Below are positions 1-9,491 of a stretch of DNA of 64,000 nucleotides, in pieces (the first letter of the stretch is position 1; each line of letters opens with the position of its first letter). Under the pieces are notes generated by a model. The model worked only from the letters and a program-made list of their open reading frames with translations, made no database searches and had not been told where the DNA came from. Both the position numbers and the translations under genes were made by a program. Source of the DNA: Yoonia sp. GPGPB17 (GTDB lineage Bacteria; Pseudomonadota; Alphaproteobacteria; Rhodobacterales; Rhodobacteraceae); the NCBI RefSeq assembly GCF_037892195.1, contig NZ_JATACI010000002.1, positions 1,364,001 through 1,428,000 on the forward strand, given 5' to 3'.

Positions 1-1592
1 AGACCCGGGTCAGCCGCAGGCACGGGTGTCGGCGTTGGATCTCCCGTTGGATCGCCGGGGTTATCCGTCGGATCGGTACCATTGTCGGACAGGTCGGTCA
101 CAGTTGTATCGTCAGGAGCGTCGCCACCGGCTGTTGCGATGTTACCCAGGGAGGCTGGCGCACCGGCTGCATTCGGATCGATGTTCACTGTGAACACAAC
201 CTGATAGCTGTCACCCGGGATCAAAACACCACCGGTGCCAACCAGGCTGTTCGTGCCATCATAGGTGGTGACTTGGGCTGGCAACGTCGAGCCAGCGCTG
301 ATCGTCACAGCTGTCACAGTAGGCTGCGTGATCACACCGTTGAATGCAGTACCCAGCTGAGCCGTCGCGGTCAGGTCATCAACCAATGTCAACGTATCAA
401 GCGTCACATCACCAGTGTTCTGCACCAGAATCGTATATGTCGCATCGAATGTCCCATCGGACTGGACCGCACCCACGCTCACAGACTTCGATGAACCAAT
501 CTCTGGATAAGGTGAATAACTAATAACGACCAATCCACTTCCGCCGCGCGAAAAGGTTGTGCTTGTGCCAACGCCGACGCCCGCCTGGTAGTCGGCGTCG
601 CTCGTATTTGGAGGCAGGTTCTGGAAGGTTGAAAATGCCGCCGCAAACCCAAGGTCGGGTGTCGCAAGCAGGACTGGACTGGTGATTGCGCCCGCGACAA
701 AACTCGTGCCGCCTTCACCATGAGTAAGGGAGGGATTTTGGCTCAAGCGGAGGCTACCTGCACTACCACCCTCGAAACCGCCGCCACCGCCGCCGCCAAA
801 CCCACCTCCAAAAGATTGACCCTGCATTGTTCCAGTCTGCCCGCCCGCAAGAACCAGGTCACCACCTTGACCGCCGCTAGATGCTGAGCTGCCCGCTCTT
901 TCACCGGCGCCACCACCGCCAGCGATCAAAAGCGCGCGACTTTGATCTGTGGCAGTTACTGCTGTTGCACCTGTAAAAATACCGGAAAGGCCACCACCAT
1001 CAGAGCCAGAGCCGCTACTCGGTCCGCTATACACCCCGCCAAACCCATATGGTGTACCAGACGTGAGAGCCGCGCCATCGCTCCGGCCACCTTGGCCTAC
1101 AACGATTGTGAGTTGATCACCCGCCGTGACCGGAATTGTTCCCGAAACAAATGCGCCTGCGCCCCCGGTTGAGAAAGGTTGTCCTTCTCGCGACCCACCT
1201 CCTCCAGCCCCCCAGACTTTGACGTCAATAGTCCTGACACCTTGCGGGACCGTAAATGTCTGATCTGCACCGGTATAGCCAAATACATCAACTTGTTGGG
1301 CCGCTGCATCATTTGGCGTCAAAACAGTCATTAGTGAAGCTACCACCGAGAACTTCAAAAAATGCTGGACCATAGCTGTCATTCCCCAATTCATAGGGAT
1401 CACAACAATCTTCGGCACGCTCGGCGCATCGACGTTTAGAGTTACTATGGGTCCGTTACAACTAGTAAATTGTGTAGTGCCGCCAACAGAAATGTCGCTG
1501 GTAACCTGTGACGCTAACTCGCTCCGGCCCTTCTGCGGCAACGTCACGCATGTTGAAAGAAGCTCTAGGATCCAAGTCTGAAATTTCCGCAT
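1..1592 (-). CDS. Large surface/secreted protein with Gly-rich domain and DUF11-like repeats (partial, runs off left edge)
   Basis: The frame stays open from an ATG at 1592 to the window edge, so the C-terminus is missing. The start has a GAGGTG ribosome site 7-8 bases upstream. About 70 residues in, a hydrophobic stretch ending in AAAQQ looks like a signal peptide, so an alternative start at 1394 or 1382 is possible. After it comes a Gly-rich domain that opens with GADQTFTVPQGVRTI and holds long runs of Gly (around 900-700 on the map), then a beta-rich DUF11-like unit with TYTILVQNTGDVTLDTL, then a Thr/Pro/Asp linker at the window edge. Such proteins are usually very long exported repeat proteins. 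Function is not known; adhesion or surface coating is inference. Confidence 0.7.
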   Translation of the reverse strand, partial: MRKFQTWILELLSTCVTLPQKGRSELASQVTSDISVGGTTQFTSCNGPIVTLNVDAPSVPKIVVIPMNWGMTAMVQHFLKFSVVASLMTVLTPNDAAAQQVDVFGYTGADQTFTVPQGVRTIDVKVWGAGGGGSREGQPFSTGGAGAFVSGTIPVTAGDQLTIVVGQGGRSDGAALTSGTPYGFGGVYSGPSSGSGSDGGGLSGIFTGATAVTATDQSRALLIAGGGGAGERAGSSASSGGQGGDLVLAGGQTGTMQGQSFGGGFGGGGGGGFEGGSAGSLRLSQNPSLTHGEGGTSFVAGAITSPVLLATPDLGFAAAFSTFQNLPPNTSDADYQAGVGVGTSTTFSRGGSGLVVISYSPYPEIGSSKSVSVGAVQSDGTFDATYTILVQNTGDVTLDTLTLVDDLTATAQLGTAFNGVITQPTVTAVTISAGSTLPAQVTTYDGTNSLVGTGGVLIPGDSYQVVFTVNIDPNAAGAPASLGNIATAGGDAPDDTTVTDLSDNGTDPTDNPGDPTGDPTPTPVPAADPG

Positions 1593-2116
1593 AGCCGTTC
1601 ACCTCAATAAACAATTAACCTCTTAAATTTCAGGTGAACCAAGCAGAACTATGCTCGAAATGAATGCAATGAATGCAATGAATGATCAATGTAAGAGAAT
1701 GTAAGGGACTGTAAGAGACCGTCGCTACTTTAGCAAATTTCCGAAAACACAATGAGATCGAATGCTGGGTGATGAGCTGAGCCATATGTCGATTTCATGT
1801 CCAAGATTGCGATGTTTCAAAGCCTAAAGGGGTAGCGGACATTGATTTCCATAGTTGAATGACAGGTTTGTCCCGCATCTGAGTTGTCCGATGGATCTGC
1901 GGCGAATTTACGGTTTCGGTTCACGCCGCCCTGACGCCCGCGAACGTCCGGTTCCTTGACACTTGCTGCGCGGCAGCGGTAGGCCTGCCGTAACCGCGAA
2001 GGGATGCTGCGTCAGCGAAGTGTCAAAATCCAAGGTCAGTTTTGTCCGGATAGCGTTGAAGAAGTCGCTGTTGGCGCTGTCGATGGGAGAAGCCCGAAGC
2101 AGGTGTGATGCTACTC
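1593..2116. other. Gap without a supported gene; promoter region of the surface protein
   Basis: No frame here has convincing coding character. The part next to the surface-protein start holds the short direct repeats listed separately. The short frame at 1963-2154 resembles nothing I know. The far end runs into transposase debris. Confidence 0.5.
1662..1720. repeat. Two sets of short direct repeats upstream of the surface-protein gene
   Basis: Two copies of GAATGCAAT followed by GAATGATCAAT fill about 1662-1690. They are followed directly by three 10-base units GTAAGAGAAT, GTAAGGGACT and GTAAGAGACC at 1691-1720. The spacing of about one helical turn, 70-130 bases before the ATG at 1592, fits a stacked regulator-binding site, but no known operator is matched. 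Confidence 0.5.
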
Positions 2117-2308
2117 TCAGCCTGTTGGTTGCGGTTCTGGCACCAGTTTTGTGAGTTTGCGGAGGTTCTGGGCGGTTGCTGCTGGTTGGAACTGCTCATA
2201 TGCGCCTTTGGTTCCTCGAAGTCTCATCATTGGGACGCCGAATGAACTCGATGTGACGGGTACTGCGCCTTGAACGAATGTCGGCTTCTCTATCGCGGCC
2301 CATGTCAA
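2117..2308 (-). pseudogene. C-terminal remnant of an IS1182-type transposase
   Basis: The last 45 or so residues read MRLRGTKGAYEQF followed by AATAQNLRKLTKLV. This resembles the C-terminus of IS1182-family DDE transposases (typically LRLRG-GA-EF--AATAQNLR). Upstream the frame loses similarity and the adjacent frame reads HIEFIRRP, which suggests a frameshift as well as loss of the catalytic part. It lies just downstream of the IS110 copy, so elements may be nested or have landed side by side. It cannot encode an active enzyme. Confidence 0.5.
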
Positions 2309-2567
2309 GAGCGGTTCATTGGGTCATATTATGTTCCTTCATTTATTGATCTGTCTCGCAGATGTGCCGTCACGGAGCTCGTGCTTCTCTTCGAGGTCGG
2401 CGGGTGGCCGCCTCATGATGGGGTAAGAAGAATGACGTGGTTCAATCTTTCGAGCGCCCTTGCTGCAAGCGCAGCAGGATCTGCCGACATTGCGAACTCA
2501 CGTCACCCGTCGTCCCCGTGAGGACATCATTCTTCCGGGGCAGATCTCGGGATCAGAACCTGTTTTG

Positions 2568-3605
2568 TCAGGCTGCCTTTGCAGCGCTATTGTTGAAGCG
2601 GAAGTCAGTGCCATCGATCCACATGCGGTGGAGAATGACGGCAATACGCCTGGCGAGTGCGACGGTCGCGCGCCGCAAACCGCGTCGTTGTGCAACCCGC
2701 ATCGCCCACGCTTTGAGCCATGACCACTTCTTGGAATGGGTGAGCGTTGATTGGGCCGCCTCATAGAGCATGGTCCGCAGCATGGCGTCCCCACACTTGG
2801 AGATGCCGCCGTCATAGTCGATCTCGCCTGATTGGTATCGCTTAGGCGTTAGACCGGCATGCGCACCAACATCTCGGGAATGAACAAAGCGGTGCGGCTG
2901 ATCGACCGATGTGCGGTAAGTCAGAGCAACGACCGGTCCAACCCCAGGCATTGTCATGAGCCGTCGGCATACCGGGTCGTCACGCACGATGCTAAGAAGC
3001 ATCTTGTGAAGCGTCGCCAGTTGCCGATGCATCACCGCCCGAACTGTCAGCAACGGTTCGACGATTGCTACAAGTCTGGGAAAGCCCTCAACCAGTTCGC
3101 GGATCCGTGCTTCGTAGTTCCGCGCGCTCACAGCACCGACCTTCAGGCCGAAGTTGCGCAGTGTTCCACGCATGTCACTCTCGATGTCGAGCAGTTTGCG
3201 CTGGAGCAGCTTGCGGCTTGTCAGCAGCATGCGTTGTTCCTGAGCCACCAGTGTCTTGACATGTACCGTTTTGAACAGGCCTACGCGCATCATCTGGGCG
3301 ACCCCACGGGCGTCGTTGCGGTCACTCTTGTTGATCTGCTGTGCCTTAAGCAGCGCCTTCATGTGCCGGGTCTCGACGCATATCACAGGAAGGTCCGCCT
3401 CGGTCAGCCCGTTCACCAGCCATTGCGACAATGGGCCCGCCTCAATCCCAACCCGGACATAATCGCCACCGATTGTGCTCAGCAGTGCGACTATGTCACC
3501 CGGCTCAGTTGGAACTTTGCTCTCGCAAATTACCTTGCCGACTTCATCAACAACGCACACTGCTGTCTCTCGCACCGAGACATCCAAACCCACAAAATAC
3601 GTCAT
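2568..3605 (-). CDS. IS110-family transposase (recombinase), full length
   Basis: The protein has 345 residues, normal for the family. The N-terminal RuvC-like DEDD domain shows Asp8 in GLDVS, Glu55 in GIEAG, and Asp95/Asp98 in SDRNDAR. The C-terminal transposase_20 part has the helix-hairpin-helix MPGVGPVVALTY and the TPKRYQSGEIDYDGG segment with the conserved catalytic Ser. IS110 enzymes act by a recombinase-like mechanism without classical terminal inverted repeats; members of the family are guided by a bridge RNA from the element's own non-coding end. No stop or shift interrupts the gene, so it may be active. I cannot fix the element ends from one copy. Confidence 0.93.
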   Translation of the reverse strand: MTYFVGLDVSVRETAVCVVDEVGKVICESKVPTEPGDIVALLSTIGGDYVRVGIEAGPLSQWLVNGLTEADLPVICVETRHMKALLKAQQINKSDRNDARGVAQMMRVGLFKTVHVKTLVAQEQRMLLTSRKLLQRKLLDIESDMRGTLRNFGLKVGAVSARNYEARIRELVEGFPRLVAIVEPLLTVRAVMHRQLATLHKMLLSIVRDDPVCRRLMTMPGVGPVVALTYRTSVDQPHRFVHSRDVGAHAGLTPKRYQSGEIDYDGGISKCGDAMLRTMLYEAAQSTLTHSKKWSWLKAWAMRVAQRRGLRRATVALARRIAVILHRMWIDGTDFRFNNSAAKAA

Positions 3606-3639
3606 ATCGCCATTCCTTCCTTGATGCTCAAGGCCAGGA

Positions 3640-3770
3640 TGACCCCGATCACATCAACATAAATGAAGGGGCTGCAATCCAATCACAGCATTCGAAATCG
3701 CAGCCGCCGCGATACACCATCTTTCAGGCTGCACAGCGATAGCCGCGATCTCAATCAGTGTCACATCGTC
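3640..3770 (-). ncRNA. Candidate IS110 bridge-RNA region (5' non-coding end of the element)
   Basis: The stretch before the transposase ATG (3606-3968) has no gene, and in the IS110 group this upstream end encodes the bridge RNA. On the minus strand it contains arms GGCTGC (map 3700-3705) and GCAGCC (map 3670-3675) enclosing about 24 bases, a stem with a large loop, and a second GC-rich segment upstream near 3720-3745. This is an inference from family knowledge and one stem; boundaries are guesses. The rest of 3771-3968 shows nothing I can name. Confidence 0.25.
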
Positions 3771-3968
3771 AACCAAGTCAGCGCCGACAATTGCTCTTTG
3801 AGGACAGTTTTCTTCTGCCTCAAGCCAACTGACGATATGTCGCTCTGAATGCGAATACTTCAGTAGTGCTGTTTGATTAACTGATTAGTCAAGCAGCCCT
3901 CATGCGTTCCTGAGCTTGCACATCACTTCTAACCATCTTGCGCATGAGGTTGAACCTAGCTCCGCGGC

Positions 3969-4799
3969 TCAGTCGTCGGCGCACATCACTCTTTGGCGGA
4001 TCATGTTTTGCAGCGCTTGCAATTGCGCGTCTTCGTCGAGCTTATCCGAGCCGCAAATGCGCGCGGCGTCCGGAAGCATCTTGATCAGGCTTACGATGGT
4101 ATCCGCTGACCAAAATGTGGCACCACGTTTGACAACGTGGCCTGCATCGAGCCAGGCCTGACGGGCCTCTTTGAGAACTTGCCGTTTCGACATGACCTCT
4201 CGCCGCATTACCTTGCGCATCATATCAGCGTCGCTCAGCCGTTCCCTGCGCGGCAAGCACTCATTGAGAAGCATCGCCAGCAGGAGGCCCCCGGTTGGCG
4301 AGTCGTCATCCCTGATCGGTCGCTCAAGCGCATCCTGCCATAAGCACACATCAATGACGCGCTTGGTGCGCCGCATGTCGTTGTACTCGTCTTCATCAAT
4401 TGGGCCGATGATCTGAACACCGGTGCGCTCATCAATCATGATATCATCGGGATGCGGGAAGCTTCGCGGCTCAGTCCCGTGTTCCCTGCGGTGCGCTACG
4501 TATCTCTTGCGCTGCGCCTCTCTGATGGCGCGCCATGTCGTCACAGATCTGTTGATCTCGCGCTGCTTGTGTTCCGCAGCCAGGCGCTGCAGTTCATTGA
4601 ACTGCCGGATGCTTTGTATACTCCCGCTCAGCGCCGATGCGGCCAGCTTTTGCAGAACGGCTTCCTCAATAGAGAGCGCGGTGGGACGACCATCCTTTTG
4701 GATCGTGATCTTGGTGCGCCCTACTGCGTCAACCTGTTCCCAGAAGTCGTTCATGCCACCATCGTCATCAACGGTGATCTTTGTAATCTTCTTTGTCAT
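3969..4799 (-). CDS. DUF5681-like protein paired with the ParB-domain methyltransferase
   Basis: A soluble protein of 276 residues without signal or membrane segment. Residues about 28-75 (TKITIQKDGRPTALSIEEAV and on) resemble the second half of DUF5681 proteins, where a beta hairpin with a GR/GK turn precedes KQLVNKA-type helices. The rest is charged and helical and not recognised. Its ATG overlaps the methyltransferase stop as ATGA, so the two are translationally coupled. Such pairs occur in prophage-like or other accessory segments; the function is unknown. At 4089-4094 a GTAAGC on the coding strand (Val-Ser) could be another miscalled GCCGGC (Ala-Gly), but I have no motif to prove it. Confidence 0.6.
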   Translation of the reverse strand: MTKKITKITVDDDGGMNDFWEQVDAVGRTKITIQKDGRPTALSIEEAVLQKLAASALSGSIQSIRQFNELQRLAAEHKQREINRSVTTWRAIREAQRKRYVAHRREHGTEPRSFPHPDDIMIDERTGVQIIGPIDEDEYNDMRRTKRVIDVCLWQDALERPIRDDDSPTGGLLLAMLLNECLPRRERLSDADMMRKVMRREVMSKRQVLKEARQAWLDAGHVVKRGATFWSADTIVSLIKMLPDAARICGSDKLDEDAQLQALQNMIRQRVMCADD

Positions 4800-6154
4800 G
4801 GCATTGTAACCTCGCTCTGAGCGCTTGCGGCGCGGTCGCTAAAGCGTTCACCATCTGCGTTGCGGACATCACGATCACCGGTCAGCGCGATGTATCGGCG
4901 GATGATCGTGTCGCAGTAATGCGGATCGATCTCGAGAAGTCTGGCTTTGCGGCCGCAGCTGTCTGCCGCGATCAATGTACTCCCAGCGCCACCAAAGCCA
5001 TCCAGCACGATGCTGCCGCGGCGGCTGCAATCCTTCAGGGCATCAACAATCAGTTCAACGGGTTTGACCGTGGGATGCATCGCAAGCGCCTCGTCAAGCG
5101 CCTGCCCTAGCACATTGGCGCCCGCATAATCCCAGACATTGGTACGATAGCGGCCGCTCTCTCCGAGGCCAAAACTGTTGATATGGGCGGCCGTGCCTAT
5201 CTTGAAGACAAAGACCAGTTCATGTTTGGACCGGTAAAACGTGCCCATACCGGCATTCGTCTTGTTCCAGACACAGAGGTTCTTTAACTCCGCAAAGGCG
5301 GTCTCGCCCGCAGCAAGCAGTTCCTGCATATGACGCCAGTCCATGCAGACATAGGCAATAGCCCCGTCAACAGCGACGGATGCCATGTGCGACAACGTGG
5401 TGGTCAGGAATGCGGTGAATGCCTCCCGGCTCATCTCGCCGGATGCGACGGCAAACTCCCGGTGCTTCTGCCGCCCCAGACCAGTGACATTGCCGTCAAT
5501 CCTCACGTTGTATGGAGGATCGGTGAAGATGACTTCAGCCCGGTCGTCCCCCATCAGCCGTGTAATGTCGGTCGCGACAGTGGCATCTCCACAAAGCAAA
5601 CGATGTGCACCCAGATACCAAAGATCACCACGCTGTGTTACCGCCGGTCCCGGCCGGAGATCCTCAATCGTGTTCAAGGCTGGGTCCGGCTGCGCCTGCC
5701 CTGCCCCATCCAAGACCACTTCGATCTCTCCCAGCGAGAAGCCAGTCAGCTCAAGATCAAAGTCAATCTCGGCCAGCGCCTGCAGTTCGATGGATAGAAT
5801 GTCAGCATCCCAACCAGCATTCTCGGCCAGCTTGTTGTCCGCGATCACATAGGCACGGCATTCGGCCTCGGTGAGATGCGATAATGCCAGCGTCGGTACC
5901 TCAGATAGTCCTAGCGTAAGCGCCGCACGGACCCGACCGTGGCCTGCGATGATCTCGCCATTATCGGAGACCAAAACCGGATTGGTAAATCCAAACCGCT
6001 GAATACTGTCCGCAATTTGCGTGACCTGCGCGTCAGAATGCGTGCGCGCATTATTGGCATAGGGCGTCAATGAAGAAGGGTGCACATAGCGCAGTGCGTC
6101 ATGTTTGTGGGTTTGGTCGCATGGATGGTTGGGATTTGCTGCTGTTGAAGCCAT
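4796..6154 (-). CDS. DNA methyltransferase with N-terminal ParB-like domain (class beta)
   Basis: Residues about 22-110 form a ParB/sulfiredoxin-like domain, with GEIIAGHGRVRAA and the YVIADNKLAENAGW segment. The methyltransferase follows: TDPPYN (about 211-216), MHPTVKPVELI and the SAM-binding VLDGFGGAGSTLIAA near the C-terminus. Catalytic motif before SAM motif is the class beta order, and DPPY points to adenine-N6 rather than cytosine-N4. The domain pair is common in phage and mobile elements, usually without a cognate nuclease; none is visible here. It starts the two-gene unit with the DUF5681-like gene. An AAGGTC box stands about 9 bases before the ATG. Confidence 0.88.
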   Translation of the reverse strand: MASTAANPNHPCDQTHKHDALRYVHPSSLTPYANNARTHSDAQVTQIADSIQRFGFTNPVLVSDNGEIIAGHGRVRAALTLGLSEVPTLALSHLTEAECRAYVIADNKLAENAGWDADILSIELQALAEIDFDLELTGFSLGEIEVVLDGAGQAQPDPALNTIEDLRPGPAVTQRGDLWYLGAHRLLCGDATVATDITRLMGDDRAEVIFTDPPYNVRIDGNVTGLGRQKHREFAVASGEMSREAFTAFLTTTLSHMASVAVDGAIAYVCMDWRHMQELLAAGETAFAELKNLCVWNKTNAGMGTFYRSKHELVFVFKIGTAAHINSFGLGESGRYRTNVWDYAGANVLGQALDEALAMHPTVKPVELIVDALKDCSRRGSIVLDGFGGAGSTLIAADSCGRKARLLEIDPHYCDTIIRRYIALTGDRDVRNADGERFSDRAASAQSEVTMP

Positions 6155-7024
6155 AGTCGAGACCTTTGTTCATGATGGAAGTTACCTCGTGATCAATGAA
6201 CTAATCTGTCTGAACCGCGCAAAATACACGCAAGGGTTTGCGGGGTAAAACCTCGGATGAATGCAACAATCACGCTATGATCTGCGTCCTGAACAGTCTC
6301 AGGACTGCGAAGTTAACGCCCAAATGCAATGCCGAGATGCGCGGAGATGTGACTGCTGTCATGGACCACGTTATGTCGGTGCGACTATGCGATCGCAGCC
6401 CGACCAGCTCTTGTCGGGAAACCAATGGCTGCATCGGCGTAGGTGGCGCTACACAATCAGGTGCCTGGCAAATTAAAGCCAAACATCAATTATACATATC
6501 GACACCGGCATCCCAGAAGATGCCACAGTCTCCCCAGCAAACGACAATCCAATCCCACTTATCGACACTGCCATCCCGCAAAACGACAACCACAGTACAC
6601 AATACGCTCTCAAAACCGCAACAAGGTGACCGAAAACGACCCCAAAGCAGCAATCAAATCCCGCATAGCGCGCCACAAAAATGGGCCTAGGAAGGAGCGC
6701 GGAAATAACCGCGAAACCATAAACTCATGAAATATATAACCAATATCACATACCTCATCCCTGCACCCCGCATGCAGAGACGCGTTCGAGAAAAAATCTC
6801 CGCTCCGCCATCAAGTATAAAATATTTGTTTTCAAACACTTATAGCTATTCATTGACCATCGCTGACCAACGTTATTGACCAATGATTGCTGGCACGGAT
6901 ACGCAAAGCCTAGCGTTTAAGCCTCTAGCTGATAGCAATAGTTTGGTTGAGAGGTGCCCTCGCCGATTAATCTTGAGTAAGCACAAGCGGTAAGTCTTGC
7001 ATCATTTGGAGCTAAACTGGATTT
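6155..7024. other. 870-base gap without a supported gene
   Basis: Open frames here (for instance plus 6238-6690 and minus 6473-6676) have low-complexity or Cys-rich translations without motifs and I reject them. Two imperfect copies of TATCGACACYGCCATCCC lie near 6497 and 6557. Three TGACCA words occur within about 30 bases at 6857-6885. The part from 6715 to 6890 is AT-rich. It looks like eroded accessory DNA. Confidence 0.4.
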
Positions 7025-7575
7025 GAGCTATCGAGTTAACAGACCCATTTTGCGGCAAAGCACTGCTCGTCGGTTGGGGCATGCCCTCCCCGGCTTTTGC
7101 GCTGAAAGGCAAGAAGACCGACCGCGGCGTCACCAATGTCCGCAACACGCAGTCCCCGCACTGGCGGCGCTGGCTCGGTGTAGAGCATCGTTGCGTGGTC
7201 CCGTTCACGTCCTTTGCGGAGCCGTGGAATAGGCAAGGCATGCCCTCAGAGAACGTCTGGTTCGCGGTGGGCGAGGATGAGCCTATCGGCTTCTTCGCAG
7301 GTATCTGGACGCAGTGGACATCCGTGAGGAAGCTGAAGGACGGAGAGACCACCGACAATCTGTTCGGGTTCCTGACAACGGAAGCCAATGCGGAGGTTGC
7401 GAAGGTTCACCCTAAGGCCATGCCGGTGGTGCTGACTGATTTGGCCGATGCAAATGCTTGGCTATCGTCAAACTCAAATGATGCACTCGCGCTACAACGA
7501 CCGCTGATGCGGCAGGCCCGACGCTACCGCATCTTCCGAGTCTATCTTGTCACCGTATTTGTTATTGCTTCTTAA
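7025..7575 (+). pseudogene. SRAP (YedK/HMCES-type) protein, truncated at both ends
   Basis: From WGMPSPAFAL (about 7072) through VTNVRNTQSPHWRRWLG, RCVVPFTSFAE, FFAGIWTQWTSVR and HPKAMPVVLTDLA to LQRPL the translation is a clear SRAP domain, the family that crosslinks to abasic sites in single-stranded DNA. The N-terminal Met-Cys2 catalytic segment (MCGR) is missing; a TGA stands in frame near 7024. After LQRPL (about 7507) the sequence loses similarity. The retained His in HPKAMPV and the body of the fold cannot act without Cys2. It meets a glycosyltransferase stump from the other strand. Confidence 0.75.
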
Positions 7576-7800
7576 GACGATGACATCGCGCTGCGCAGCA
7601 AGAAACGCGGCGGTTGCATGGGTGGACCTATCGTCCACAAATACAAAGCGTTTAACGCCAAGCTTTCGATAGTGCTGTAGAAACGGGGGCAGGAAGTGCA
7701 TTTCATTGTGCACAAGTGCTGACAATGTGAACCCGGACGGATCTGACAGGTCGCCGGATACGATCGTGAGATCATCATACTTCTTAAGGGCTGAGCGCAT
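7530..7800 (-). pseudogene. N-terminal stump of a family-2-like glycosyltransferase
   Basis: The stump starts with ATG at 7800 behind GGGGAAGC and reads LSALVHNEMHFLPPFL, HYRKLGVKRFVFVDDRST and FLAAQRDVIVLRS, typical of the Glyco_tranf_2_4 group (NE-x-FL and DDRST motifs). Similarity ends at about residue 85 (YGDK); the last 18 codons run into SRAP DNA. The normal DDRSTDGT is DDRSTHAT here, another sign of decay. The catalytic part is absent. Confidence 0.65.
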
Positions 7801-7944
7801 TGCTTCCCCACTATTCTCCGGACTTCAATGGCACTTCTATTGTATTGAAGGGGACAATGGCAATTTTGGTCTGCATGGGTCAGATGGTTGACGCATACCG
7901 GGGTTTGGCTGATAGGTTCCGGTGGACGGGGACAGAGGGTTTCA

Positions 7945-9491
7945 ATGACAAAGGCGCCTGCAAAGGACACGATTGACTGGGGGCCGTTTGGACGTCCGCT
8001 TTTTGAAGATGCCGCCGCCAAAAGGCTCAGTCGCGTTGGGGTTATCGACGTGGGTTCAAACTCCGTCCGTCTGGTCGTGTTCGACGGTGCAGCGCGGTCA
8101 CCTGCGTATTTTTATAACGAAAAGATCATGTGCGCCTTAGGCGCAGGTCTATCACAGACGGGACACTTGAATCCCGAGGGGCGTGTACGCGCGATCTCGG
8201 CCATCAGACGATTTGCAGCATTGGCTGAGGGGATGGGTATCCCCCGCTGACCGCTGTCGCAACTGCGGCGGTGCGCGAAGCCAAGGACGGCGCTGATTTT
8301 CAGGCCGAGGTTTTACGCGAAGCGGGGATCAAACTGTGGATCATTGACGGCAAGGAAGAGGCCCGCCTGTCTGCTCAAGGTGTTTTGCTTGGTTGGCCCG
8401 GTAGCTACGGGCTGGTGTGCGATATCGGCGGCTCATCGATGGAGCTGGCTGATCTGGCCGATGGGCGCGTTGGGCGGCGCGTGACCTCTGCATTGGGGCC
8501 GCTGAAACTGCGCGAAATCAAGGGAGGGCGCAAAGCAGTTAAGGCCTACGTGCGTGAAACGATGGAACGGCTTCATGATGAGATGGGCAATGTCATCGGC
8601 ATGCGCTTGTTTTTGGTAGGGGGATCGTGGCGGGCCATCGCACGGGTGGATATGGAACGGCGATCCTACCCGCTGACGGTGTTACATGAATACCGTATGA
8701 GTTCGCGCCAGATTAGCAAGACCGCCGAATACATCCGAAAAGCAGACCTGCAAGACCTGCGCAGCCGCTGCAACATATCCGATAGTCGCATGTCGCTGGT
8801 GCCACTGGCATCGATTGTGCTGAAAGAACTCATGCGCACTTTCAAGCCAAAGGATGTGGCAATCTCATCCTACGGTATCCGTGAAGGTATGCTTTATGAA
8901 CAGATGCCGCGCGCATTGCGCGAACGCGATCCGCTGATCGAAGCCTGTCGCTTTGCCGAAGCCAAGGATGCGCGTCTACCGGGGTTTGGCCGCGTACTAT
9001 ATGACTTCATCAAGCCGCTGTTTCCCCGCGCCAATTGGCAGCGCAAACGGATTATCAAAGCGGCCTGTCTGCTGCATGATGTCAGCTGGCGCGCGCATCC
9101 CGACTACCGCGCCGAAGTGACATTCGACAATGCGACACGGGCAAACCTTGGCGGGCTCAAACACTATGAACGTGTTCTGTTGGGTCTGGCACTGATGAAC
9201 CGCTACACCAGCAAAAACGCGAATGCCCGCTTTGATGCGCTGTTTGATATGCTCGATGACGTGCAAACAAAGGAAGCCGAAGTCCTTGGCAAAGCGATGC
9301 GGCTGGGTGCAATGCTGTGGCTGACAGCCGATGAAGAGCCCGGCACCCTACACTGGAAACCGCAGAAACGTGAGCTCACCCTATGGTTGACGGAACATGC
9401 ACGCCCGCTTTTTGGCGAAGTCGCTAAATCGCGCTTTGATGGGCTGGTTGCTGCGATGGATGCAACCGGAACGGTAAAATTCAAAAAGTAA
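7945..9491 (+). CDS. ppx: Exopolyphosphatase / guanosine pentaphosphatase (Ppx/GppA), one frameshift
   Basis: The ATG at 7945 follows AGAGGG. Residues 35-43 (DVGSNSVRL) and the later CDIGGSSMEL are the two phosphate-binding loops of the ASKHA fold; the C-terminal half includes the HD-like segment with KAACLLHDV. The enzyme removes terminal phosphate from polyphosphate or pppGpp. The frame breaks at the C run 8241-8245: one more C would join GMGIP to PLTAVATAAVREA, the expected family sequence, and restore about 515 residues. I think the break is a sequencing undercall. The gene stands alone, with the stump pair upstream and a phosphatase gene downstream. Confidence 0.88.

Noticed and set aside
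2859..3662. 267-residue open frame on the plus strand
   Set aside because: Antisense to the IS110 transposase, which has all family motifs.
4796..6154. The ParB-domain methyltransferase as the cause of GCCGGC modification
   Set aside because: Its DPPY motif points to adenine methylation and GCCGGC contains no adenine.
6238..6690. 150-residue open frame on the plus strand
   Set aside because: Low-complexity translation rich in Thr, Gln and Pro, no ribosome site and no motif.
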